From Candidatus Izemoplasma acidinucleici (GTDB taxonomy: Bacteria > Bacillota_I > Bacilli_A > Izemoplasmatales > Izemoplasmataceae), in NCBI GenBank assembly GCA_004195325.1, contig SDWO01000167.1, positions 1 to 34,889 of the forward strand: a stretch of DNA of 34,889 bases. Reading direction: 5' to 3'. The notes below the pieces were generated by a model. That model ran no database searches, was not told the DNA's origin, and saw only the letters and a program-made list of their open reading frames with translations. Made by a program: the position numbers and the translations under genes. How positions within the stretch are numbered: the stretch's first letter is position 1; each line of letters starts with the position of its first letter. Shown piece after piece: positions 9,595 through 17,330 of the stretch.

Positions 9595-10821
9595 ATGAAT
9601 AAGGTTCTATTTATCACATATGATTTTCACGAGGAGTATAAACCACCGAAAAGCATTGCTGTAGCTACATTAGAAAGTTACATTAATGAATTTTGCTCTA
9701 TTGATTTTGTGGATCATCATTCCTTTAATATGAATGATGAAAGCAATATAATGTTTAAGCAAACAAGTGATTTACTTAAGCTGCTAGAGACTGAATATGA
9801 TTTTATATGTATTTCATTATACTCATGGAGTACAAGGTTTATTGATCGTATTTTGGATATTATCAGAGATACTCAAAAGAATGTAAAAGTTATTGCTGGG
9901 GGATATGAAGTTAATACAAGTAATATAGATACTCTTATAAAAAGATATGAGGACATAGATCATTTTATTATTGGGTATGCTGAGACTGCATTAGCAGCAT
10001 TGATTAATATGCAAGAGACCTTAAAAATCATAGATATCAAAGTGGAAAACAATATGATTCCTCAAATTTATGAAAATAGAATAATTGGTGTTTGTACTGA
10101 GAGTATTGTGAGATTAGAGACTAAAAGAGGATGTCCATATAATTGTAGTTTCTGCTCCTATAAGAATAATGATCATAATAAGTGTACTACACATAATTTT
10201 ATAAAAGTTAAAAAGGAATTGAACTATTTAAATCAAATCGGAGTAAGGAAAGTTAATGTTCTAGATCCGATCTTTACAATAGATAATTATTTGGAGTTGC
10301 TGGAATACTTGATAGTTATTGATTTTAAACCAGTTATTTCTTTTCAAGTGAAGTTTGAACTATTTCACGGTCTTTTAATTAAAAGTTCAATGTTATTACC
10401 ATATCTTAAGAAACTTAATGTGATTCTGGAATTCGGATTACAAACAATTTCCAAGATTGCCCTCGACAATGTTGAAAGAATTCACGATTTGGAGAAAGTT
10501 TCAGATGTGATTGCAAGGCTGAATGCTGATGATATTGAATACGAAGTATCAATTATAAGAGGCTTGCCTGGTGAGACAATAGAATCTTATATAGAATTGC
10601 TGGAATATTTAAAAACCAGCAAGTGTAGAAATATAGTAGCCTTTCCCTTAACTATTCTTTCAAATACTGAGCTTGATAATAAAAGAGATGAGTTGGGGAT
10701 TAAGACAATAAACCACAATGGACTGGAGTATATATATGAATCATACTCGTTCAACTACAAAGATTACTTGTCAATGATAAGGGAAGAAAACGCATTAATA
10801 GCAAAAAAAATATTGTTGTGA
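9595..10821 (+). CDS. Radical SAM protein with B12-binding-like N-terminal domain
   Basis: The cysteine triad CxxxCxxC is present as C180, C184 and C187 in RGCPYNCSFCSYK, so the protein should bind a 4Fe-4S cluster and cleave SAM to a radical. The N-terminal about 150 residues look like the Rossmann-type cobalamin-binding fold of B12-dependent radical SAM enzymes. This rests on VLFITYDFHEEYKPPKSIAVATLESY, then VIAGGYEVN and IIGYAETAL. The DxHxxG cobalamin ligand motif is not evident, so cobalamin itself may not bind. ILEFGLQTISKIALDNVER and RGLPGETIESY are typical later radical SAM motifs. The substrate is unknown. AGGGGGAT gives a good ribosome site. The gene lies between a nuclease gene and a MazG gene, a defence-type setting. 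Confidence 0.85.
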   Translation: MNKVLFITYDFHEEYKPPKSIAVATLESYINEFCSIDFVDHHSFNMNDESNIMFKQTSDLLKLLETEYDFICISLYSWSTRFIDRILDIIRDTQKNVKVIAGGYEVNTSNIDTLIKRYEDIDHFIIGYAETALAALINMQETLKIIDIKVENNMIPQIYENRIIGVCTESIVRLETKRGCPYNCSFCSYKNNDHNKCTTHNFIKVKKELNYLNQIGVRKVNVLDPIFTIDNYLELLEYLIVIDFKPVISFQVKFELFHGLLIKSSMLLPYLKKLNVILEFGLQTISKIALDNVERIHDLEKVSDVIARLNADDIEYEVSIIRGLPGETIESYIELLEYLKTSKCRNIVAFPLTILSNTELDNKRDELGIKTINHNGLEYIYESYSFNYKDYLSMIREENALIAKKILL

Positions 10822-10868
10822 TAAACACAAGGATTCTATGATATGATATTTCTATGAAGGTGATTAAT

Positions 10869-11195
10869 ATGAATGATTATAAAAACATAATAGAACAACT
10901 TACTAAATTCAGAGATGATAGAAATTGGAAACAATTTCATACACCTGAGAACTTATCTAAAAGTATTGTCCTAGAAGCAACAGAACTATTAGAAAACTAT
11001 CAGTGGGGTAGTGATCATGCTGATATGGAGAATGTAAAAGAAGAAGTAGCGGATATCTTTAGTTACTTATTACTTTTATGTGATGTATTAGATGTTGATT
11101 TACTTGAAGCAACTAAAGACAAAATCAAAAAGAACATAGAAAAGTATCCAGTAGATAAAGCATATGGTAAGTCAAAGAAGTATAATAAACTGTAA
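10869..11195 (+). CDS. MazG-like nucleotide pyrophosphohydrolase
   Basis: This is a small all-alpha NTP pyrophosphatase. It would hydrolyse (d)NTPs to monophosphate and pyrophosphate. The family motif is seen in LSKSIVLEATELLENYQW (E..E pair) and VKEEVADIFSYLLLL (EExxD), which provide the Mg ligands. I prefer the ATG at 10869 (108 aa), because AAGGTG at 10857-10862 is then a correctly spaced ribosome site, whereas the earlier ATG at 10854 would overlap it. The product is shorter than E. coli MazG and belongs to the single-domain MazG-like group often seen with phage and defence genes. The stop codon is built into the terminator that follows. A decayed second copy of its 3' end lies at 14316-14360. 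Confidence 0.88.
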   Translation: MNDYKNIIEQLTKFRDDRNWKQFHTPENLSKSIVLEATELLENYQWGSDHADMENVKEEVADIFSYLLLLCDVLDVDLLEATKDKIKKNIEKYPVDKAYGKSKKYNKL

Positions 11196-11218
11196 CAAGC
11201 ACTCAGTGCTTGTTTTTT
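11194..11218 (+). terminator. Terminator after the mazG-like gene
   Basis: An 8-bp stem (11194-11201 with 11207-11214) with loop CTCAG is followed by a T-run. A nearly identical terminator occurs at 14359-14384. Confidence 0.85.
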
Positions 11219-11244
11219 CTTCAAAGTAAAGTTATAGAAGTAAT

Positions 11245-11273
11245 TTTACAAACTGTTTTTCAAATGATAAAAT
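11245..11273 (+). promoter_or_regulatory. Promoter of the four-TM protein gene
   Basis: TTTACA (11245-11250), a 17-base spacer and TAAAAT (11268-11273) are each one base off consensus. The ribosome site AGGAGG starts at 11276, so the transcript leader is very short. Confidence 0.65.
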
Positions 11274-11287
11274 GTAGGAGGGAGATG

Positions 11288-13141
11288 ATGTGTATGGGAC
11301 TTAAGAAAATGGATTTAAGGGAGCAACTAAATATAGAATTCAATAGAGACAGGTTGATTTCTGTTTTTAATGGTGAAAGACTTGAACTTAAGTTTTATGA
11401 GAGGAAAGATAGTGATTTCCTTGGCAAACAGAAACTTATGGAAACAGCTGTAGTTATAAAGGATAGTACAGCTCATATAATAATTTCCGAAGATTTATTT
11501 GATTCAACATTAAATGGGAATATAGAAGCACTAAGTGAATATGAGAACTTACTCGTCGATTCTAATAGTAAATTAAGAGTATTACTATTACCTTTTACTT
11601 TTTTACCGATTTTATGGTTTACTTGGTACATAGTGTATTTGACATATCCTGAGTTTTTATATGGGTTACCATTTTGGTTACAAGTAATAGGGGCATTGTT
11701 TCTTACATTGTTCTACTTTGGACCTATTACATACGCAGTGATTATCAAGTATAAATCTAATCGTTATCATTCTCCAAAAAGGAACATGCTGAATAAAGTT
11801 ATTAGAAACAAAGAGTTTAGAAGGACATATAAACTGTTTAAAAAAGGACAAAAGAGATCTTTCAAAGATAAGGAAATAAACATCTATATACTTCCGATTC
11901 TTCGTAAAACGATTACTAAAGTCATCATGGGGTACTCATTATTAATCATACTCTTTGCATTTTTGTCTATGCCTATTATCATGTTTGGAGGGAACATTAG
12001 TGATTTACCAATATATATAAAAGGGTCATTTGAACAAACAACACCCAATCCAGGATTCATTAATACGAAGTATGAATACATTGAGACAATTGATAACCCT
12101 ACATCAAGTATGTTATTTAGTTGTGGTGATTATTTATGTGGTAGCAGCTCAGGGTTCTATACAACGATATATGATTACCAGTATAATGAGTTGGATTTAA
12201 GTGGATATTGTGATGATTTAGAGTATTGCTCTCTATCAGTTTATGATCAATTCATTCATATACTTTTAAGAGATTCAGAGCGGTTAGGTTATAAGAATTT
12301 AGTAATTGATTATTCAAGTGGAACTGTCATGTATGAATTTGTTATTGATGATATCGGAGATGATACTTGGGAGTATCTTGCGATTTTTGATTTGGCGTAT
12401 GATGCTAATACATCGACAATGTATTTTGTTGGAAAATTAAATACAATTGATGACAATTTCTCTGTGATTTTTAGTATTGATGAATTTGATAATGTTAACA
12501 TTCAAACTAATGAAGGACTTTTTGCAAATAATATTGTTATAGATGACTACATTTATTTTGTAACTGATAATGGAGAGTTTGATATTCTTTATCAATATAC
12601 ACTTGATTTAGAACTAGTAAATCAAATTGAGGTCCAAAATCGATCATTAAGTGAACCATATTTCACAATGTTTGATAATGATTTATACATTAAAACTGAA
12701 ACTTCATTTTTTGTTTACAGAACATATAAGGTAAACGATGAGTTAGAACTAGAGGAAGTATTAAAAACTATTGAGATAAACAATGATGTACATTTTTACG
12801 ATGATTATTTACTGGTATCAGGTCGAATGAGTAATTTTAAAGAGTATGACAGTACTTTCAAGGTTGTTAACAAAGGTTTGATCTGTGATGATTGTAGTGA
12901 ATCTGATTATTATGGTTATAGAAGTTATGTGAAGAGAGATGGATATTTATATTCATTTGGATTAGATAATATCATTATATTTGAGGAAATGGATAGTAAC
13001 CAAAGAACGATTTCCCCACCAGTCTTAATCCCAGCGTTGGAATGGGGTATAATTGGAATTGCGTTAGTAATAAATGTAATTTCTATCTTATGGATTGTTA
13101 GAGAAAAGAAGCATATACAGGCTATTAAGACTATATCGTGA
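11288..13141 (+). CDS. Membrane protein with large extracellular domain, unknown function
   Basis: I do not recognise this protein. From ATG 11288 (six bases after AGGAGG) it has 617 aa; ATGs at 11285 and 11294 are alternatives. About 95 cytosolic residues come first. Hydrophobic helices follow at about 97-117, 128-150 and 208-232, then about 350 residues probably outside the cell, a last helix at about 580-604, and a short basic tail. The outer part is rich in short beta-strand-like segments ending in Y, D and F, and looks like a beta-propeller; this is inference. Six cysteines in close pairs (SCGDYLC, YCDDLEYC, CDDC) could form disulfides. It has its own promoter and lies in the islet flanked by mazG-tail sequences. 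Confidence 0.7.
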   Translation: MCMGLKKMDLREQLNIEFNRDRLISVFNGERLELKFYERKDSDFLGKQKLMETAVVIKDSTAHIIISEDLFDSTLNGNIEALSEYENLLVDSNSKLRVLLLPFTFLPILWFTWYIVYLTYPEFLYGLPFWLQVIGALFLTLFYFGPITYAVIIKYKSNRYHSPKRNMLNKVIRNKEFRRTYKLFKKGQKRSFKDKEINIYILPILRKTITKVIMGYSLLIILFAFLSMPIIMFGGNISDLPIYIKGSFEQTTPNPGFINTKYEYIETIDNPTSSMLFSCGDYLCGSSSGFYTTIYDYQYNELDLSGYCDDLEYCSLSVYDQFIHILLRDSERLGYKNLVIDYSSGTVMYEFVIDDIGDDTWEYLAIFDLAYDANTSTMYFVGKLNTIDDNFSVIFSIDEFDNVNIQTNEGLFANNIVIDDYIYFVTDNGEFDILYQYTLDLELVNQIEVQNRSLSEPYFTMFDNDLYIKTETSFFVYRTYKVNDELELEEVLKTIEINNDVHFYDDYLLVSGRMSNFKEYDSTFKVVNKGLICDDCSESDYYGYRSYVKRDGYLYSFGLDNIIIFEEMDSNQRTISPPVLIPALEWGIIGIALVINVISILWIVREKKHIQAIKTIS

Positions 13142-13188
13142 TGGTGATTAAGAACAAGTACTTGCTGCTTGGTTTCATTTGAATATAT

Positions 13189-13217
13189 TTTACAGTTCAT
13201 ATATATTATGGTAGAAT
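13189..13217 (+). promoter_or_regulatory. Promoter of the small NPNN-repeat gene
   Basis: TTTACA (13189-13194), a 17-base spacer and TAGAAT (13212-13217) are followed by TAAGGAG at 13226-13232 before the ATG at 13241. Confidence 0.65.
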
Positions 13218-13240
13218 TTAATATGTAAGGAGTTGATACG

Positions 13241-13411
13241 ATGTCTAAAAGAGGTGGAGTATCAGATACACATACACAACAACAAAGGGATGATTATGCA
13301 AATCAAAACAATCCTAATAATCAAGCACATCAAGATGATTTAGATAATCACGCAGACCAATTAAACCCCAACAACGAAGAACATCAAGGTGAAGAAGAGG
13401 AAGACAAATAG
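13241..13411 (+). CDS. Small hydrophilic NPNN-repeat protein (56 aa)
   Basis: This short gene has a clean promoter, a TAAGGAG ribosome site 8 bases before the ATG, and a perfect terminator starting inside its last codons. The product begins MSKRGGVSDTHTQQQ. It then has two copies of a 15-residue unit, DDYANQNNPNNQAHQ and DNHADQLNPNNEEHQ, separated by DDL, and ends in an acidic tail. It contains no cysteine or tryptophan and no hydrophobic stretch. The (Y/H)A(N/D)QxNPNN motif resembles small uncharacterised bacterial proteins I have seen, with no known function. It is probably unstructured or folds on binding a partner. Confidence 0.75.
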   Translation: MSKRGGVSDTHTQQQRDDYANQNNPNNQAHQDDLDNHADQLNPNNEEHQGEEEEDK

Positions 13412-13430
13412 AATTTTCTATTTGTCTTTT
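13403..13430 (+). terminator. Terminator of the small NPNN-repeat gene
   Basis: A perfect 9-bp stem (13403-13411 with 13418-13426) with loop AATTTT is followed by TTTTATTTTA. The stop codon TAG lies in the left arm. Confidence 0.85.
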
Positions 13431-13474
13431 ATTTTATCTTTATATCTTTAATAATGTGGATAAGTTAGAAGTCA

Positions 13475-13503
13475 TTTACTGAAACGGCTTATTATGGTAA
13501 AAT
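13475..13503 (+). promoter_or_regulatory. Promoter of the NYN-LOTUS gene
   Basis: TTTACT (13475-13480), a 17-base spacer and TAAAAT (13498-13503) are followed by the ribosome site GGGAAGGAG at 13509-13517 and ATG at 13526. Confidence 0.6.
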
Positions 13504-13525
13504 TATAAGGGAAGGAGTGGTTTAA

Positions 13526-14290
13526 ATGGACGTATCAGAAAGAAGTATAGCGATATTAATCGATGCTGAAAATATATCACCTAAGTATATAAGTTTAATA
13601 ATAGATGAAGCAAACAAACATGGTAAATTAAATTACAGAAGAATATATGGGGATTGGACTGGAACCCAACTCAAGAAATGGAAAGATTCTTGTTTGAAGC
13701 ATGCCTTAAGACCTGTACAACAATTTGCGAGTGTTAGTGGTAAGAACTCATCAGATTTTTCACTTGTAATTGACGCAATGGATATATTAAGTAGTGGGAA
13801 AGCAACTGGTTTCTGTATCATCTCAAGTGATGGAGATTTTAGTAGATTGATTGTCAGATTAAAAGAAGATGATATGTATTGTTTTGGAATGGGAGAAGAG
13901 AAAACACCGATTTCTCTTGTTAGTTCATACGAAAGCTTTACCTATTTAGATACCCTGTATAAAGTAGTTCAAGCTGAAAAGAAAGCTGCTCAGGACAAAA
14001 ACAATGTAGTAGCTAAGAAAAAGACAACAGCATCACCGAAGAAAAAGAAAGAAACAAGTATTACTCCTGAATACATTATCAAGAATTATGTGAAACAAGT
14101 CATTGAAAGAGAAGCAGAAGATGATGGATGGATTATGTGGAGTAAAGTAGCGAATATGCTTAAAAAGAAATACCCTGGATTTAATCCAACTAACTACGGG
14201 AAGAATATTAAGAAACTAGCCTACTTTAAAAGGAGTCAAAAGTTTTCAATCAAAAATGAAGGTAAAGTTGCCTTCATTAGAAACAAGTAG
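13526..14290 (+). CDS. NYN-domain (PIN-like) ribonuclease with C-terminal OST-HTH/LOTUS domain
   Basis: Residues about 5-150 form a LabA/DUF88-type NYN domain. The acidic residues expected of a metal-dependent RNase are in ILIDAEN, SSDFSLVIDAMDIL and IISSDGDFSRLI. A lysine-rich linker (about 155-180, AKKKTTASPKKKKE) follows. Then comes an OST-HTH/LOTUS winged-helix domain of about 70 residues, TPEYIIKNYVKQ to AFIRNK, with the typical W-x-x-x-S/A-x-L-L-K/x-Y/F-x-x-F pattern. LOTUS domains bind RNA or helicases in other organisms. Predicted function: RNA cleavage or decay guided by the C-terminal domain. The 254-aa architecture is known in bacteria, but its role is not. The gene is intact, with its own promoter. 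Confidence 0.88.
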   Translation: MDVSERSIAILIDAENISPKYISLIIDEANKHGKLNYRRIYGDWTGTQLKKWKDSCLKHALRPVQQFASVSGKNSSDFSLVIDAMDILSSGKATGFCIISSDGDFSRLIVRLKEDDMYCFGMGEEKTPISLVSSYESFTYLDTLYKVVQAEKKAAQDKNNVVAKKKTTASPKKKKETSITPEYIIKNYVKQVIEREAEDDGWIMWSKVANMLKKKYPGFNPTNYGKNIKKLAYFKRSQKFSIKNEGKVAFIRNK

Positions 14291-14306
14291 ATAGAAAATA
14301 CATGAA

Positions 14307-14360
14307 TGAATACTTCTAGATAAAGCGTATGGTAGTTCTAAAAAATATAGTAAACTTTAA
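14307..14360 (+). pseudogene. Remnant of a second mazG-like 3' end
   Basis: Bases 14316-14360 align without gaps to the last 45 bases of the mazG-like gene (11151-11195) with 9 mismatches. The translation LDKAYGSSKKYSKL-stop compares with VDKAYGKSKKYNKL-stop. About ten bases further left also resemble mazG, but in another frame, and a TGA at 14307-14309 closes the frame. So this is a broken fragment, not a gene. The matching terminator follows directly. Confidence 0.8.
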
Positions 14361-14384
14361 ACAAGCACTTAGTGCTTGTTTTTT
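14359..14384 (+). terminator. Terminator copy after the mazG remnant
   Basis: The stem AACAAGCA/TGCTTGTT with loop CTTAG and a T-run differs from the terminator at 11194-11218 by one loop base and one extra A. It now serves the NYN-LOTUS gene. Confidence 0.85.
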
Positions 14385-14403
14385 ATTTCTAGAATGGTTC
14401 TAT

Positions 14404-14432
14404 TTGACAATTCTCAATCAAGGTGATATTAT
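14404..14432 (+). promoter_or_regulatory. Promoter of the arsR/serine hydrolase operon
   Basis: Perfect TTGACA (14404-14409), a 17-base spacer and TATTAT (14427-14432) precede the ArsR-type gene. As ArsR proteins usually control their own promoter, an operator may overlap here, but no clear dyad was seen. Confidence 0.75.
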
Positions 14433-14469
14433 CTAAATAAGCAATCACTTAAATGGATGGAGTGAAGAT

Positions 14470-14736
14470 ATGAAGAACTATAGTAATATATTTAAAGCAC
14501 TTGGAGATGAAACCAGATTAAAAATAGTGCATTTATTATTGAATGCGGAATACTGTGTTGGAGGACTAGCGAAAGCATTGAAGATATCTGATTCAGCTGT
14601 GTCGCAACATATGAAAATACTTAAGGATGCAAAACTAGTTTTTGGCAAGAAGGTTGGATACTATACTCATTATAGAGTTCAAAAGGAAGGTCTTGAATTA
14701 ATAATTAATGAAATTAAGAAGTGGACTTTGTTATAG
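14470..14736 (+). CDS. ArsR-family winged-helix transcriptional regulator
   Basis: This 88-aa protein has the ArsR/SmtB core: FKALGDETRLKIVHLLL, then GGLAKALKISDSAVSQHMKIL as the recognition helix, and a beta-wing with GYYTHYRV. It binds promoter DNA as a dimer and normally represses its operon. A CVGG-type motif sits near the first HTH helix (YCVGGL), but a full metal-binding ELCVCDL box is absent, so metal sensing is not supported. The next gene starts 19 bases after its stop, so both genes form an operon. Confidence 0.88.
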   Translation: MKNYSNIFKALGDETRLKIVHLLLNAEYCVGGLAKALKISDSAVSQHMKILKDAKLVFGKKVGYYTHYRVQKEGLELIINEIKKWTLL

Positions 14737-14755
14737 TGAAAGGAGTAGTGATTTC

Positions 14756-15826
14756 ATGAAGAAAAGTATAATAATGATTTTACTAATATCCTCTTTATTC
14801 TTAAGTTCTTGCAGTGAAGAAAAAGATGAGGATATAATAAATGACCTAAATGATGTTGAGTATAGCGCAACATTTCTATCAGATATAAAAGAAACTTTAA
14901 GTGAGGCTGAATCAATAAATAATTTATATGGTATTTCTATTCTCGTAGATGGGGAATTAATTGCTGATGAATTTTTTGGTCACCAGGAAGATAGAAGTCG
15001 AAACAATATATTCTCAGTAACCAAAAGTGTTACCTCTATTTTAGTAGGTATCGCAATAGAAGAAGGATATATAGATAGTGTTGAACAATCTATCGGAGAC
15101 TACATTGATTTATCAATGTATGATACTGAAAGTGATTTATCTGAAATAAAGATTAAACACCTTCTTACCATGAGTGCTGGACTAATATGGGATTCAAATG
15201 ATTTGGCTGGAGAAATGATAAGTCTTAGAAGCTCTCCAGATCCTTTAAGTTTAATTTTAGAAAGAGAATTAGGCTTTACACCAGGCACTAGGTTTAACTA
15301 CAGTGATGGATCTGCTCATTTAATTTCAGTGATTCTCTCAGAGGCTACAGGAATGTCAACTAGAGACTTCGCAGTAGAGCATTTATTTACTCCACTTGGT
15401 ATTGATAACCTTTATTGGAATGAAGATACTCAGGGAATAAATATTGGGGGTTGTGATCTATACTTATCACATGTCCACTTAGCACTTATAGGAAACCTAG
15501 TTTTAAATAATGGTGTTCACAATGGTGAGCAAATCGTTTCTGAAGAGTGGCTAAATATATCAACAACAAACCAAATATCATCATTCGCAAGTCATGGGTA
15601 TGGATATTACTGGTGGTTAAATAGTATACAGGGATATAGAATAATATCCGCAAAAGGTTGGGGTGGACAAAACATCTATATACTTCCTGATTTTGATATT
15701 GTGATTACTACATCGGCAAACGGAATTATCTCTGGAGATATAGCTTCAACTCAGTTTGATGAAATTGATGATTTCATAGTAGAAGATATAATTCCCTTGT
15801 TAATTAACGAGTTAAAGAAAGATTAG
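14756..15826 (+). CDS. Lipoprotein serine hydrolase of the class C beta-lactamase/PBP-like family
   Basis: From ATG 14756 (after AAAGGAG; the longer frame from 14708 runs through the arsR stop region) the protein has 356 aa. A lipoprotein signal peptide ends in the lipobox LSSC, so it should be anchored on the outer face of the membrane. The catalytic S-x-x-K is S87-VT-K90 (FSVTKS). The tyrosine motif is Y182-S-D, and the third motif is KGWGGQ (300-305). Family members act as esterases, peptidases or transpeptidase-like enzymes. Real beta-lactamase activity cannot be concluded. It is co-transcribed with the ArsR gene. Confidence 0.87.
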   Translation: MKKSIIMILLISSLFLSSCSEEKDEDIINDLNDVEYSATFLSDIKETLSEAESINNLYGISILVDGELIADEFFGHQEDRSRNNIFSVTKSVTSILVGIAIEEGYIDSVEQSIGDYIDLSMYDTESDLSEIKIKHLLTMSAGLIWDSNDLAGEMISLRSSPDPLSLILERELGFTPGTRFNYSDGSAHLISVILSEATGMSTRDFAVEHLFTPLGIDNLYWNEDTQGINIGGCDLYLSHVHLALIGNLVLNNGVHNGEQIVSEEWLNISTTNQISSFASHGYGYYWWLNSIQGYRIISAKGWGGQNIYILPDFDIVITTSANGIISGDIASTQFDEIDDFIVEDIIPLLINELKKD

Positions 15827-15887
15827 TTAGTACTGGAATTACACAGGATAACCATGAAACAAACAGAGATTAAAATGTAAGTTAACA

Positions 15888-15915
15888 AAAGGACCAATTG
15901 ATTGGTCCTTTTTTA
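15888..15915. terminator. Terminator after the serine hydrolase gene
   Basis: A perfect 10-bp stem (15888-15897 with 15902-15911) with loop TTGA is followed by a T-run. A TATAAT at 15919-15924, directly downstream, probably serves the next gene, with TTGATT inside the hairpin as a possible -35. Confidence 0.85.
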
Positions 15916-15986
15916 TGATATAATAGTAACAAATAGGGAAGAAAATAATATCGCTATGAGATATTTTTTTAATGGGAGGAAACGTT

Positions 15987-17231
15987 ATGAAAAGATTAAG
16001 TTTATTGTTATTAGTACTAGTAGCAGCATTCACTTTATCAGCATGTGCAAAAGATAGTAGTGGTGTAAATTATGAAGCATCAGATTATTCTGATACTGAT
16101 ACAACACCGGATGAACCAATCCAAGATCCGGATATTCCAGAGTTAAATGGTGGAGAAGTATTATCGGCTACAAATTTACCAAACTTAGTAGACCGTAAAA
16201 TTATCTATATGGCCGAACTGGAAATAGAAGCACCAGATCCGGCTGTAATATATGAAGATGTAGTTGCATTATTAGATGTATTTGATGCATATGTTGAAGG
16301 AGCAAATATAACTCAGAATGTATATGTGGTTAAGATAAGAATTCTATCATCACAGTTTACTGACTTTGTTGAAGCAGTAAAAGAAAATGGGGATATCATA
16401 TCATTCCAAAAGACAAGTCAGGATGTTACAAATGAGTATTCTATCCTTGAAGCAAGAAAAACTGCTTTAGAAGCATACCATGCACGTTTAGTTGAATTAA
16501 TCGTAGATGCTTCATTCGCTGAAACAATACAATTAATGGAAGAGCAATACGATGTTGAAACAGAACTGAATCAAATTAATCAAAGCTTATCAAATTTTAA
16601 TTCTTTAGTAGATTATTCTACATTAGATTTAACAATAGTAAAAGCGGTAGAAACAACAGTTATTTTACCTAAAACAAGTACACCATATATTACTGTTGAT
16701 GAAACTTCGATTGATGGTTTTATAGTAACAATAACAAACACTGATACAGAAAGTGTTGTCATTAATTTTGATGTATTTCAAAATGGAGAGTTTGTTCATG
16801 AATATGAAGAAACTGCAGTAGGAGAAAGTACTGTTACTCTTGTACTTACTGACTTAGATTCAAATACAGAATACAAATTGAAAGCTACTACAATTGCAGC
16901 GGAACACAGATTATCAGAAGTGTATGTTCAAACAACTACAACTGAATCTACGTTCTTCAATAATATTGGAAATGTATTTACATCATCATTAGAAGCTCTG
17001 GTAGGTATCTTTGAATATATTGGATATTTCCTAGTAGCTATATTACCATTCGCAATGGTTGGTGCAATATTCTTCGGAGGATATAAATTATTAGTAATAA
17101 AATTCCCTCAATTAAAAAGAGTGAAGAGAGTTGCAACTCCAACAAAATATAATACAATAACAGGAGAATTAATAAGTGGAACAAGGGTGTCTGATTCGAA
17201 ACCTGAATCGAAACCAAATCCAAAGTTATAA
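15987..17231 (+). CDS. DUF4349 domain lipoprotein with C-terminal membrane anchor
   Basis: GGGAGG precedes ATG 15987, so the 414-aa form is preferred over an upstream in-frame ATG. The N-terminal signal peptide ends in the lipobox LSAC. A DUF4349 domain follows (about 65-220: DRKIIYMAELEIEAPDP to YSTLDLTI). It contains a helical, probably coiled-coil section, EYSILEARKTALEAYHARL to LNQINQSLSNFNSLV. Next comes a beta-rich Fn3-like domain (about 225-310), one membrane helix (about 335-365) and a basic cytoplasmic tail. DUF4349 proteins are surface proteins of unknown function in Gram-positive bacteria. It is a single gene with its own terminator. Confidence 0.85.
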   Translation: MKRLSLLLLVLVAAFTLSACAKDSSGVNYEASDYSDTDTTPDEPIQDPDIPELNGGEVLSATNLPNLVDRKIIYMAELEIEAPDPAVIYEDVVALLDVFDAYVEGANITQNVYVVKIRILSSQFTDFVEAVKENGDIISFQKTSQDVTNEYSILEARKTALEAYHARLVELIVDASFAETIQLMEEQYDVETELNQINQSLSNFNSLVDYSTLDLTIVKAVETTVILPKTSTPYITVDETSIDGFIVTITNTDTESVVINFDVFQNGEFVHEYEETAVGESTVTLVLTDLDSNTEYKLKATTIAAEHRLSEVYVQTTTTESTFFNNIGNVFTSSLEALVGIFEYIGYFLVAILPFAMVGAIFFGGYKLLVIKFPQLKRVKRVATPTKYNTITGELISGTRVSDSKPESKPNPKL

Positions 17232-17238
17232 TAAAAAG

Positions 17239-17263
17239 AAGTGTCCGATGGACACTTTTTTTA
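17239..17263 (+). terminator. Terminator after the DUF4349 gene
   Basis: An 8-bp stem (17239-17246 with 17250-17257) with loop GAT is followed by a long T-run. Confidence 0.85.
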
Positions 17264-17330
17264 TATAGAAATTTGAATATATAAATGAAATAGACTAGAA
17301 TATAGTTATAGAAATAGTCGAGGTGATTAT

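Noticed and set aside
11151-14384. The mazG-tail repeats as recent attachment sites of an active mobile element
   Set aside because: The copies are only about 80% identical and no integrase or transposase lies between them, so a recent insertion is not supported.
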